Below, piece by piece: positions 50,330 through 58,307 of a DNA stretch of 64,000 nucleotides. The position numbers and the translations under genes were made by a program. This DNA comes from Amycolatopsis sp. NBRC 101858. GTDB taxonomy: Bacteria > Actinomycetota > Actinomycetes > Mycobacteriales > Pseudonocardiaceae. The notes below the pieces were generated by a model. That model saw only the letters and a list, made by a program, of their open reading frames with translations. It was not told the DNA's origin and did not search any database. Location: positions 124,001 to 188,000 of the forward strand of contig NZ_BSTD01000005.1 in assembly GCF_030269325.1 (NCBI RefSeq), read 5' to 3'. Positions within the stretch are counted from its first letter, which is position 1; the number at the start of each line of letters is the position of its first letter.

Positions 50330-50362
50330 AGAGCCCCGGTCCGCGCAGGGGACCGGGGCTCT
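50330..50362. terminator. Terminator of the methyltransferase operon
   Basis: Perfect 13-bp stem AGAGCCCCGGTCC/GGACCGGGGCTCT with a 7-base loop, then TCG. It is shared with the opposing gene ending at 50392. Confidence 0.85.
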
Positions 50363-50391
50363 TCGTCGTGGTGGTGCGGTGCTTCGGGTGG

Positions 50392-50643
50392 TCAGGCGCG
50401 CGACCCCACCCGGCCGCGCAGGAGCGGGCTCAGGTCGATCGCGGTCTCGAGGGGCCGGGTGGTCCGGACCCCGTCGGAGTGGCGCTGCAGCGGGAGGTCC
50501 TGGTCCGTCGCCCACGTCGTGGTCTTGCGCAGGGGCGCCTGGATCAGGCTGAAGCCGAAGCGGTTCCGCAGTTCGTTGCCGATTCCGCGGCGGCCACGGT
50601 GCTCCTCCTCGCGGCGGAACAGCGAGTTCATCCGGACGGCCAT
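50392..50643 (-). CDS. Small hypothetical protein, 83 aa
   Basis: Basic protein beginning MAVRMNSLFRREEEHRGRRG with a middle QAPLRKTTTWATDQDLPLQ; no TM, signal peptide or known motif. It follows the next upstream gene by 5 bases, so the two form an operon. I do not recognise it. Confidence 0.5.
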   Translation of the reverse strand: MAVRMNSLFRREEEHRGRRGIGNELRNRFGFSLIQAPLRKTTTWATDQDLPLQRHSDGVRTTRPLETAIDLSPLLRGRVGSRA

Positions 50644-50648
50644 CTCGT

Positions 50649-50918
50649 CTACACCCCCAGCTCTCGTCGCGGTGACCGGGCGCGTTCGCCGCCGGTCAGT
50701 CCGAGACAGGGTTCACACGGCATGCCGGCCCCGGGGGCCAGCCATTCCACGTCGGCACGGGAAAGCGCTTCCCCGCACTTGGTTCGGACCAGCTCGCTCG
50801 TGCTCCCGGTGACGTCCAGTCCGAAGACGTGGACCACCCGGCGGGCCTCGCCTGCGGTTCCCCTGGCGAGCCTGCCCACGACCAGAACGCCCGGTGGCGC
50901 ACTGTCCTCGACGATCAC
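50649..50918 (-). CDS. Small Cys-containing hypothetical protein, 89 aa
   Basis: GTG 50918 is preceded by gggggagga. The sequence runs ARRVVHVFGLDVTGSTSELV then RTKCGEALSRADVEWL and a C-terminal GMPCEPCLG, so three Cys (C, then CxxC) may bind a metal. No family recognised. It sits between the DUF574 operon and the DUF397 gene and might belong to the same regulatory locus. Confidence 0.55.
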   Translation of the reverse strand: MIVEDSAPPGVLVVGRLARGTAGEARRVVHVFGLDVTGSTSELVRTKCGEALSRADVEWLAPGAGMPCEPCLGLTGGERARSPRRELGV

Positions 50919-51203
50919 GCTGATCCTCCCCCATGAGGTCCTGCAGTGGTGGTTTGGTCGTTCGTCAACCAGTGGCCTGCGTTCGGGGACCGCCCGTCGC
51001 ATGCAGGCAGTCATTCACCGACACCAGCGCCCCGGCCGATGCGATTAATCCTACTCCTGGAATAATCTTCATGTCGAGGCCGGACCTAGTTGATCACCCG
51101 CTTGGCCGTGCGGCGTACTCCATTGAGACACTGAGTAGCCGGACGCGGGTACTTTTGACCTGGTCCCGGCCGCGCCCCCCATCGATCCACGGAGGTACGA
51201 CCC

Positions 51204-51458
51204 ATGGCGGATTATCCGTCGTTCGCGGATTACGATCCGAACACGGCCGTGTCCCTGTTCCAAGAGGCCGCCTGGGAGAAGTCGTTCGCCAGCGAGCCCA
51301 ACGGTGGGAGCTGCGTCGAGGTCAACCTCGGCCGCGAAGGCCTGATCGGGGTCCGCGACACCAAGCTCGCGACCAGCCCCGTCTTCGTGTTCGACACCGC
51401 CGAATGGGAAGCGTTCCTGGTCGCCGTGAAGGCCGGGCAGTTCGACCTGCCCGCCTGA
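51204..51458 (+). CDS. DUF397-domain protein
   Basis: 84 aa with cggaggtacgacc before the ATG. AAWEKSFASEPNGGSCVEV, GVRDTKLATSPVFVFDTAEWEAFLVAVKAGQFD follow the DUF397 pattern W-x-K-S...N-C-V-E-V...V-R-D-S/T-K...P-x-x-x-F...W. DUF397 proteins partner XRE-DUF5753 regulators; the candidate partner is 3.3 kb upstream. The first 20 residues (MADYPSFADYDPNTAVSLFQ) extend the usual domain. Confidence 0.9.
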   Translation: MADYPSFADYDPNTAVSLFQEAAWEKSFASEPNGGSCVEVNLGREGLIGVRDTKLATSPVFVFDTAEWEAFLVAVKAGQFDLPA

Positions 51459-51486
51459 TCCGTCCCCGGTCACGTCCGAAAAAATG

Positions 51487-51528
51487 GCGAAGGCCCCCTT
51501 CCCCGTCCCTGGTGAAGGAGGCCTTCGC
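51487..51528. terminator. Bidirectional terminator after DUF397
   Basis: GCGAAGGCCCCCTTC pairs with GAAGGAGGCCTTCGC with one mismatch around a ~12-base loop, between two converging transcripts. Confidence 0.75.
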
Positions 51529-51569
51529 GACGGCCCGGATACGTCCGGGTGCCGATTGTGAGGGGAATC

Positions 51570-52115
51570 TCACCCGATCGCCGGAAGCTCGCCTCCGCGC
51601 AGCCGGCTCCGGGTCCGGCGCCAGGCGACCACGACCAGCACCACGAGCCCGATCAACGGCAGTGTGCTGATCGCCCAGCTCAAGCCCATCGGCGGCCCGG
51701 GCTGTTCGAGCACCGGCAGCCCGCGCAGGTCGCCGGTACCGGACCCGGCCGGGCCGTTGACCGCGAAGCGGAACGTCCACTCACCCGGCCGTGGCATCGA
51801 CCGGACGTCGAGACCCCACACGTCGAGCTTGCGCGGGTGGCGGACCAGCGGCTGCGTGCGGTTCTGGCCGCCTTCGGGGTTGATCATCGTGAGCGTGCCG
51901 GACTTGTCCGCGATCCCGCCGTCGGGGATGAACGTGAAGTCCAGCGACTGCATGGCTTTCAGCGGCCAGGTGCTGAACCCGATCGTCATCCCGTACGGCC
52001 CGGCCTGCACGTGCTCGGTGTGCACGATGTTGACCGGCTCGTAGGCGTTCGCCGGCGCCGCGGTGGCGAACAGCAGCCCGGCCACGGCGGCCAGCGCCAG
52101 GAGTGCCTTACGCAT
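51570..52115 (-). CDS. Exported membrane-anchored protein of unknown function
   Basis: 181 aa: signal peptide MRKALLALAAVAGLLFATAAPANA, an exported beta-rich domain (VHTEHVQAGPYGMTIGFST, GTLTMINPEGG, GEWTFRFAVNG) and a C-terminal TM (ISTLPLIGLVVLVVVAW) with a basic tail. The fold looks like a small immunoglobulin/CopC-like domain, but no metal ligands are clear. Last gene of a four-gene operon; overlaps the upstream gene by 8 bases. Confidence 0.7.
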   Translation of the reverse strand: MRKALLALAAVAGLLFATAAPANAYEPVNIVHTEHVQAGPYGMTIGFSTWPLKAMQSLDFTFIPDGGIADKSGTLTMINPEGGQNRTQPLVRHPRKLDVWGLDVRSMPRPGEWTFRFAVNGPAGSGTGDLRGLPVLEQPGPPMGLSWAISTLPLIGLVVLVVVAWRRTRSRLRGGELPAIG

Positions 52116-53250
52116 CAGCGGTTTCCCCCTTCTTCGCGGGCGCCAGCAGGCAGAGCATCCCGCCGAACCGCCACCCGGCGAACCCGCCGAGCAGCCCGAA
52201 CAGGCCGCTGAGCACGGCCGTCGTGATCTGGTACCAGGCCGGCGACAAGTGCGCGCCGGGGAAGAGCAGGAAGTGCTGGAAGGGCAGGCTCAGCCCGATC
52301 AGCGCCCCGGCGATCCCGCCGGTGACCAGGGACACGCGGCCCGCGGGCCACCCCCGGCGTCGCCCGGCCAGGTACCCCAGCTCCATCAGCGCTGCCACCG
52401 GCAGCAACGCCAGCGGCGTCAGCGACGGCATCTGCGGCACGCCGGTGACCGCGTCGCGCAGGGGAAGGTCGACCAGGTCGGCGTAGGCCTTCGCGGCCCA
52501 CGGCGAGAACCACCAGAAGACCCCTTGCACGAGCAGGACCAGCGCCGCGGTGCCGGCCGCGCCGCCCGGGCGCCGCAGGAACCCGGCGCCGACCGAGACC
52601 AGCAGCACCGCCATCATCGAGCAGCCGATCGACACGGCGTTGAAGTAGTCGCCCGGCACCTGCTGCAGCCCGAGCGCGAGCACCGGCCCGAAGGTGAGCA
52701 GCACCGTCAGCGACGCGAGCGTGCCGATCCGTCCCCAGCGGTGTTCGCGCGCCGCGGCGAACACCGCGGTCGTGCCGATCAGCGACACCGTGATCGCCAG
52801 CAGCAACCCGATGTGCGGCGGCGAGTCGATGACCGCGTCGAAGCCGTAGAGCCCGTGCCACCACTGGTCCCACAGGCCGTACAGCAGGAACGTCGCCGCG
52901 CCGACCCCCGAGACCAGGTAGCCGATCGGGGCCGCGAAGGTCTTGCCGAACACGTTGACCACGCGCCCGCCGACCCGCGGGTCGACCGGACGCCCGGCCC
53001 GGCGCGCCGCCGTCGTCAGCAGCACGACGGCGAGGCTCGCCAGGCCGACGACCGCGGTGCCCGCGTACAGGAACAGGTGCGGCAGCGTGAAGAACGTGTC
53101 CGGCCCGACGTCGTCGTGCCACTGGATGTCCCAGGTCAGCCCGACCAGTGAGAGCAGCGAACCGCCGAGCGCGACGTTCGCCGGCAGCAACCCCGTTCGC
53201 GCTTGTTTCGCCACCGGCGTGGTGCGCACGCCGGATGCGGTGAGATCCAT
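52108..53250 (-). CDS. Polytopic membrane protein of unknown function
   Basis: 380 aa with about ten hydrophobic segments. TWDIQWHDDVGPDTFFTLPHLFLYAG and WDQWWHGLYGFDAVIDSPPHIGLLLA carry His/Asp/Trp motifs at predicted membrane borders, which may bind metal or heme. No transporter family is recognised. It lies between a FixH-like and an exported gene, so likely a membrane partner in the same process. Confidence 0.7.
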   Translation of the reverse strand: MDLTASGVRTTPVAKQARTGLLPANVALGGSLLSLVGLTWDIQWHDDVGPDTFFTLPHLFLYAGTAVVGLASLAVVLLTTAARRAGRPVDPRVGGRVVNVFGKTFAAPIGYLVSGVGAATFLLYGLWDQWWHGLYGFDAVIDSPPHIGLLLAITVSLIGTTAVFAAAREHRWGRIGTLASLTVLLTFGPVLALGLQQVPGDYFNAVSIGCSMMAVLLVSVGAGFLRRPGGAAGTAALVLLVQGVFWWFSPWAAKAYADLVDLPLRDAVTGVPQMPSLTPLALLPVAALMELGYLAGRRRGWPAGRVSLVTGGIAGALIGLSLPFQHFLLFPGAHLSPAWYQITTAVLSGLFGLLGGFAGWRFGGMLCLLAPAKKGETADA

Positions 53251-53265
53251 TTCCCCCGAACCTTT

Positions 53266-53658
53266 CTACTTGACGAGCAACGGAAAAACGACTTGGGCGG
53301 GGCCGCCCGGCCCGCGCAGGGACACGGTGATCTCCCACTGCCCGGACATCGGCAGCGCGACACCCGTGGCGCGGAACCGGCCGGAGCTTTCCGCCACGGC
53401 GAGCACCGGGGCGAACGCGTGGCCCATCTGCGCCATGACCGGTTCGACCAGGACGCTGTCGGGCGCGGGCCCGGTCACCGCGACCGCGAACGTGTTGCCG
53501 CCGATGCGCGGCGGGTCCGCGGAGAACTGGACCGTGTACGGCCCGGAAACCGCCTGCTGCGTGGTGGCTTTCGCGTCGCCGGCGGGCCAGAGCAGCCAGG
53601 CGGCACCGGCCGCGACCACCAGCGCGACGACGGCGATCAGCACCTTGGGGCGTTTCAT
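53266..53658 (-). CDS. FixH/YtkA-like membrane-anchored protein
   Basis: 130 aa from ATG 53658 in a 4-base overlap with the upstream gene. One N-terminal TM (VLIAVVALVVAAGAAWLLWPA), then an exported Ig-like domain with VMAQMGHAFAPVLAVAESSG and ATGVALPMSGQWEITVSL, the YtkA/FixH pattern. Such domains occur in copper handling and oxidase assembly proteins; the MGHA motif offers Met and His ligands. Metal role is inference. Confidence 0.78.
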   Translation of the reverse strand: MKRPKVLIAVVALVVAAGAAWLLWPAGDAKATTQQAVSGPYTVQFSADPPRIGGNTFAVAVTGPAPDSVLVEPVMAQMGHAFAPVLAVAESSGRFRATGVALPMSGQWEITVSLRGPGGPAQVVFPLLVK

Positions 53659-55052
53659 CGTCCGGCTCCTGTCGTCGGGACGTCGACCACGGCGGGGATG
53701 GTCAGCACGCGGTAGCCGCGCTCGGCCTGCAGCCAGATCCGGTACCGGCCGGGCGCGGCGAAGGTGTAGGTGAAGCTGACGTCCGGGCCGTAGGCGGCGA
53801 CGGTCTCGTCGGGCCGGTCGAGCTGGCCCGCGACCGGCGGGATCATCGCGTGGACGTGCGCCCACGTCGGTGCCTTCGCGGCGGCGGTGCCCGGTTGCCC
53901 GGTGATCGGCCCGGCGACGATCAGGTGGCCGAGCATGCCCAGCCACGGCTGGAGGTCCTGGGTCTTGAAGTGCGCGGTGATCGTGGTCGGCGTGCCGGGG
54001 GTGATCGTCAGGTCCACCGGCGTCCCGTCGACTGTCCGCGGGCCGGCGCCGGGCGGTTCGGGCGCGGGCGCGGCGGTGCCCGTCAGGTCCACAGTGGACC
54101 GGACGAGCTGGACCCCGCCGCCGCGCCGGACCAGCTCCGCCGCGACGGTGTACGTGCCCGCTTCCGGATCGGCCACGCCGACGCGGTAGTCGCCGGGGCC
54201 GACGCGCACCGGGTGCAGGTGGCTCATCCGCCCGGACGGCGATATCAGGACGAGGTGCACGAGCGCGTTGTCGTGGATCAGCAGGTCGTCGACCGGGCGG
54301 CCGGTGGCGCCGTCGGTGAGGTGCAGGGTCAGCTCGTCGCGTTCGGCCTGGACGGCCAGGTTCACCGGCGGCCGTGAATAGTCCATTGTGGACAATTGCG
54401 CGTTGGCGTACGGGTCGGTGACGTTGTCGTACGTCGGATCGAGCTGGCTGCCGGGCGCGGGCGGCGGGGGAGTGCTCGCCGACAGCAGCGCGCCGGTGAC
54501 GGCGACGGCGATCGCGGCGACCGCGCCACCGGCCGGGACCAGTGCGAAGGCGGTTCGCTTCGCCTTGACGCCGACGACCAGCGCGAGCAGCAGGAACGCG
54601 CCTGCGGCGACGAACCCGCCGTAGGTCGCCTTCTCCCACGGCGGAACCACCCGCGCCGGCACGATGAACGGGATGGTCGCGGTGGTCCCGCTGCCGTCGT
54701 CCAGCGACAGCTGCCACGGTCCCGGCTTGTCGACTTGGAGATTTCCCGGGTACACGCCCGGTTCGGCGCCGAGCACGACGTCACCGCGCGAAGTGACGAC
54801 ACCGTCGGCCGCGACGGCCAGGTGCAGCGTGCCGGGCGCGGTGCCCTGGTGGGTCACGACGTCGACCCGCAGCGGCGACGGCGTGACGTCGACCCGGCGG
54901 ATGATCACGGTCAGCTCGCGTGCGCCGAGCGTCTGCGCGACCTGGACGTCCGTGCCGGACGGCGCGCCGTCGGCGTGCGCGGTCCCGCCGGCCAGTGCGA
55001 TCCCCAGCACGGCCAGCAGCATCAGCAGTACGGCTCTTGGTTTGGTCCCCAT
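53655..55052 (-). CDS. Large exported protein with two YtkA/FixH-like domains
   Basis: 465 aa. Signal peptide ending at AHA, an N-terminal beta domain (~30-130), a TM pair near 145-190, then two repeats of an exported domain with LVHLVLISPSGRMSHLHPV and LGMLGHLIVAGP plus THVH-like APTWAHVHAMIPP. The His/Met clusters suggest copper or another soft metal. It heads the operon. No exact family recognised; confident only about topology and the FixH-like pattern. Confidence 0.72.
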   Translation of the reverse strand: MGTKPRAVLLMLLAVLGIALAGGTAHADGAPSGTDVQVAQTLGARELTVIIRRVDVTPSPLRVDVVTHQGTAPGTLHLAVAADGVVTSRGDVVLGAEPGVYPGNLQVDKPGPWQLSLDDGSGTTATIPFIVPARVVPPWEKATYGGFVAAGAFLLLALVVGVKAKRTAFALVPAGGAVAAIAVAVTGALLSASTPPPPAPGSQLDPTYDNVTDPYANAQLSTMDYSRPPVNLAVQAERDELTLHLTDGATGRPVDDLLIHDNALVHLVLISPSGRMSHLHPVRVGPGDYRVGVADPEAGTYTVAAELVRRGGGVQLVRSTVDLTGTAAPAPEPPGAGPRTVDGTPVDLTITPGTPTTITAHFKTQDLQPWLGMLGHLIVAGPITGQPGTAAAKAPTWAHVHAMIPPVAGQLDRPDETVAAYGPDVSFTYTFAAPGRYRIWLQAERGYRVLTIPAVVDVPTTGAGR

Positions 55053-55148
55053 CGTGGGTTCGAACCTAGCGACGGCGGACTGTGCCGGGCGTCACGGCGG
55101 GGAGGGAACTCCGGTCCCCAGTGCGGGGGACCGGAGCCCCCGGGAGTC

Positions 55149-56003
55149 TCAGGGGTGCAGGAATTCCCGCAGGTGGGCGACGACTTCCGCGGGCTGCTCC
55201 TCGGGCAGGAAGTGGCCGCACTCCTCGAGCGCGACCCCGGTGACGTCGTTCGCGTACTCCCGCCAGATTTCGAGCGTGGGGAGGGTGCCGAGCAGGCCGT
55301 TCGCGCCCCAGAGGGCCAGAAGTGGCTGGGTGATGCGCTTTCCGGCGGCGAAGTCGGCGTCGTCGAGCTCGGCGTCGTCCGGGAAGGAGGCGCGGTAGTC
55401 GTCGAAACCGGCGCGCAGGGCGCCGGGCTGGGAGAAGGCGCGGACGTACTCGGCGACGGAGTCGGGGTCGAGGTGGTGGCGCTGGTAGGTCCAGCGTTCG
55501 AAGAAGTAGCCGAGGTAAGCGGCGATGTTCTGGCCGGCGAGCAGCTCGGGGAGGTCGGGCTGGAGGTGGAAGAGCCAGTGCCAGTAGGCCTTCGCGACGC
55601 CGGTGTCGAGGCGCTGCCACATCGCGCGGGTCGGGGCGATGTCGAGGACGGCGAGGCGGTCGACCTGGTCCGGGCGGTCGAGGGCCCAGCGGTGGGCGAC
55701 GCGGCCGCCGCGGTCGTGCCCGGCGACGGCTGTTTGCGGGAAGCCGAGGTGCTCGGCGAGCGCGGCGACGTCGGCGGCCATGGTGCGCTTGTCGTAGCCG
55801 GTCCGGGGCTTGTCGGTGCGGCCGTAACCGCGCAGGTCGGGGGCGATGACGGTGTGCGTCTCGGCGAGAGGCTCGAGGACCCGGTGCCAGCAGTGCGACG
55901 TCTGCGGCCAGCCGTGGAGGAGGAACAGGGGCGGGCCGTCGCCGGCCCTGACGTAGTGCATCCGGATGCCGTTGACCGTGGCCGTGCTTTCTAACCTGTT
56001 CAT
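55149..56003 (-). CDS. Alpha/beta hydrolase, haloacetate dehalogenase / epoxide hydrolase type
   Basis: 284 aa. Oxyanion motif LLHGWPQTSHCW, nucleophile elbow VAGHDRGGRVAHRWALDRP with Asp as nucleophile, and a C-terminal ECGHFLPEE with the catalytic His. GHDRGGR is shared by haloacetate dehalogenases and soluble epoxide hydrolases; no lid-domain residue decides between them by eye. Its start lies inside a 23-bp palindrome shared with a divergent CGNR gene, so it is probably the regulated target. Confidence 0.88.
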   Translation of the reverse strand: MNRLESTATVNGIRMHYVRAGDGPPLFLLHGWPQTSHCWHRVLEPLAETHTVIAPDLRGYGRTDKPRTGYDKRTMAADVAALAEHLGFPQTAVAGHDRGGRVAHRWALDRPDQVDRLAVLDIAPTRAMWQRLDTGVAKAYWHWLFHLQPDLPELLAGQNIAAYLGYFFERWTYQRHHLDPDSVAEYVRAFSQPGALRAGFDDYRASFPDDAELDDADFAAGKRITQPLLALWGANGLLGTLPTLEIWREYANDVTGVALEECGHFLPEEQPAEVVAHLREFLHP

Positions 56004-56048
56004 ACGGTTAGAAGGTAGCGGCCAGTCTAACCGTTCGCAACGGTTAGA
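55990..56048. promoter_or_regulatory. Two 23-bp palindromic operators between hydrolase and CGNR genes
   Basis: TCTAACCGTT-N3-AACGGTTAGA at 56026-56048 is perfect in both arms. TCTAACCTGT-N3-TACGGTTAGA at 55990-56012 is the near copy, 36 bp away, and covers the hydrolase start codon. The CGNR gene starts 9 bases after the perfect copy. Confidence 0.8.
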
Positions 56049-56056
56049 CTGCGGGC

Positions 56057-56602
56057 ATGGAGTGGGTCTTCGACGGCGGACGGCCGTGCCTCGACCTGGT
56101 CAACACGCTGCGCAGCCGGCACGACGGCGGCGTCGAGCTGCTGACCGGGCCCGGCGCGCTGGCGGAGTGGCTCGCGCTCGCGGGGTTCACGACGGGCCCG
56201 GTGCGGGTGACGGCGGGCAACGTGCTGGCGGCGAAGGCGCTGCGGGAGGCGATCGACCGGGTGCTGCGCGAACCGGCGGAGATGGACATCGGCCTGGTGA
56301 ACAACGCGGCGGCTTCAGCGCCGGCGCCCCCACCGCGGTTGGTCCTGACTGACGGAGGTTTGCGGCGCGAGGTACCGGCGCCGAAGGACCCGGTGGCGGT
56401 GGCCTTCGCGACGTTGGCGGCGGACGCGATCGACTTGGCGACGAGCGAGGCATCGGTAAGGGTGTGCGCAGCGGACGACTGCGGGCTGCGGTTTTCCGAC
56501 GCCTCGCCGAGGCGGAACCGGCAGTGGTGCTCGATGTCCCGGTGCGGGAATCGGGCCAAGGCTCGGGCGCACTATGCGCGGGTCAGCGGCCGGGACGAGT
56601 AG
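56057..56602 (+). CDS. CGNR zinc-finger protein, probable transcription factor
   Basis: 181 aa. The N-terminal ABATE-type domain (FDGGRPCLDLVNTLRSRHDGG, ALREAIDRVLREP) leads to a C-terminal finger VCAADDCGLRFSDASP then QWCSMSRCGNRAKARAHYAR with the four Cys and the CGNR signature. These proteins act as repressors or stress-related regulators. Its promoter region has twin palindromes, so autoregulation and control of the divergent hydrolase are likely. Its stop overlaps the first unit of a tandem repeat. Confidence 0.92.
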   Translation: MEWVFDGGRPCLDLVNTLRSRHDGGVELLTGPGALAEWLALAGFTTGPVRVTAGNVLAAKALREAIDRVLREPAEMDIGLVNNAAASAPAPPPRLVLTDGGLRREVPAPKDPVAVAFATLAADAIDLATSEASVRVCAADDCGLRFSDASPRRNRQWCSMSRCGNRAKARAHYARVSGRDE

Positions 56603-56809
56603 GTGGGTTGGCTCGCGTGGCTGAGACGAGTGGGTGGGTCGGCTCGCGTGGCTGAGGCAAGTAGGTGAGTCGGTTCTCGCGGCCGACGCGAGTGGGTTGG
56701 CTCGCGTGGCCGAGGCGGGTAGGTGGGTTGGCTCGCGTGGCTGAGACGAGTGGGTGGGTCGGCTCGCGTGGCCGAGATGGGTAGGCGGGTCAGCTCTCGT
56801 GGCCAACGC
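56597..56809 (+). repeat. 31-bp tandem repeat, seven units
   Basis: Units such as GAGTAGGTGGGTTGG + CTCGCGTGGCTGAGAC repeat at 31 bp (one unit 27 bp), giving 213 bp. Units 1 and 5, and 2 and 6, are most alike, suggesting a four-unit block duplication. 31 is not a multiple of 3 and no RBS is present, so it is noncoding. Remaining bases to 56871 show no gene. Confidence 0.9.
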
Positions 56810-56871
56810 TGAAATGCAGTCGGCCGCGCGCAGCCTTCCCTGCACCGCCGGCGCGATTCGCGCGAAGCCCG

Positions 56872-57732
56872 TCAGGGCGTAGCACCGGGACCGTTGCCGC
56901 CCACCAAACGCTGGTAAACCTTCGGGTGCGCGCGCAACCACACGTTCAGCTTGCCGATCCACCGCATGTGCGCCGTCCGCAGCCCGGCGGGGATCGGCGT
57001 CGCGAGGATCCGCACCGCCGCCGCGAACCGCAGGAACCGCCGCTGATCCCGGAGAGTCCACTGTAGACCCAACCGCTCCCGCAAACCGGGCGGCAAAGTC
57101 GCCCGGAGCAGGAACATCTGGGCCCGGGCGTGCCACCGCCACCACGAATCGGGCAGCCAGCGCACCGGCTTGCCCACCGTGCGGATCGTCTCGAAAAGCT
57201 GATCTACCGTCGGGTTCCCGGCGAAACCGGCCACCATCTCGTCGTAGTAGCGCTCGAACGAGACCCAGTCTGGTGGCAAATCGCGCTCGCGGACCCCGAG
57301 CAGCCGACCGATGTCGCACATCTGCGCGTAGTACTCGTCAAGGTCCGAAGTGGACAGTGGGCGGCCGAAGAACCGTTGAGCGTCAACGGGAACCTTCACC
57401 AGCGTCGCGTGCACCCACGCATAGGCCGCCGGATCCAACGCGCTGTAGCGCCGTCCGTCCAGGGAACCCGTGAACGAACGGTGCAACGCACGCAACCGCG
57501 CGGCCTCCACCCGGGCGCCCGCGACCCCGCCGTAGACGTAGATCGACAGCGACGCGCCCGTCCGCATCAGCCGCGTCCACGGATCCGACGGGTAGTCCGA
57601 ATGATCGCGCACCCCCGCCGCGACGACCGGGTGCGCCACCTGCAGCGCCAGGACCTGGCCGGCCAGCAGTCCGTCGCGGAAGTCGCCGAAGTACTTCCAC
57701 GCCGCCGTGCCGCGGACGATCGGCCGGGCCAT
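56872..57732 (-). CDS. Oxygenase MpaB / DUF2236 family protein
   Basis: 286 aa from ATG 57732, whose A follows the TG of the upstream TetR stop (TGATG, 1-base overlap). GQVLALQVAHPVVAAGVRDHS, RLMRTGASLSIYVYGG and AAYAWVHATLVKVPVDAQRFFG carry the conserved His/Arg residues of the DUF2236 family, whose members (latex-clearing protein, mycophenolate MpaB) use heme or similar iron sites for oxidations. Substrate unknown. Coupled to a TetR gene. Confidence 0.88.
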   Translation of the reverse strand: MARPIVRGTAAWKYFGDFRDGLLAGQVLALQVAHPVVAAGVRDHSDYPSDPWTRLMRTGASLSIYVYGGVAGARVEAARLRALHRSFTGSLDGRRYSALDPAAYAWVHATLVKVPVDAQRFFGRPLSTSDLDEYYAQMCDIGRLLGVRERDLPPDWVSFERYYDEMVAGFAGNPTVDQLFETIRTVGKPVRWLPDSWWRWHARAQMFLLRATLPPGLRERLGLQWTLRDQRRFLRFAAAVRILATPIPAGLRTAHMRWIGKLNVWLRAHPKVYQRLVGGNGPGATP

Positions 57733-58307
57733 CAAGCCCCGCGGAGCAGCATCATCAGCGGCTCGGCCACCGGCGTGTCCGTCTCGCCGGTCGCCAGCCG
57801 GCGCAGCTGCAGCCCGGCGATCAGCGCGACGACCGGCCCGGCCAGCCGCCGCGCGTCCGGCACACCGAGCGCTTCGAGGATCGTCACCGCCAGCTCGTCG
57901 TACGCCGCGAAGCAGCGCGAAGACGCTTCGTGCAGCTCGGGATCGCGGGCGGACTGGAGGTACAGCTCGTGCGCGCCGAGCTCGTCGGCGCCGAACGGCA
58001 GCTGCGCGATCACGTGCTCGACGACCGACGCTGCCTGCTCGACGCTCAGGCCGTCCGCGCGGTAGCCGTCGACGATCGCGCCGAGCTTCGTGGTTTCGTC
58101 CTCGACGAACATCAGCATCGCTTCGCGCAGCAACGCCGTCTGGCTGGGGAAGTGGTAGGTGAGCGTGCCGAGCGAAACACCGGCGGCGGCCACGATCCGG
58201 CGGTTCGTCAGCCCGCCGACGCCGTGCTCGCCGACGACCGTCAGCGCGCCGCGCAGGATGGCGTCCCGGGTGCTTACCAGCTTGTCTCGGGATGCCGCTC
58301 CGGCCAC
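57732..58307 (-). CDS. TetR-family transcriptional regulator
   Basis: 191 aa from GTG 58307 with gaggtcg upstream. HTH in AILRGALTVVGEHGVGGLTNRRIVAAAGVSLGTLTYHFPSQTALL; C-terminal helical domain (LPFGADELGAHELYLQSARDPELHEASSRCFAAYDEL). Its start overlaps the amidase 3' end by 34 bases and its stop overlaps the MpaB start, so amidase-TetR-MpaB form one transcript. It likely regulates that operon. Confidence 0.9.
   Translation of the reverse strand: MAGAASRDKLVSTRDAILRGALTVVGEHGVGGLTNRRIVAAAGVSLGTLTYHFPSQTALLREAMLMFVEDETTKLGAIVDGYRADGLSVEQAASVVEHVIAQLPFGADELGAHELYLQSARDPELHEASSRCFAAYDELAVTILEALGVPDARRLAGPVVALIAGLQLRRLATGETDTPVAEPLMMLLRGA

Noticed and set aside
56597..56809. CRISPR array
   Set aside because: The 31-bp units are directly abutting with no unique spacers, and there are no cas genes.
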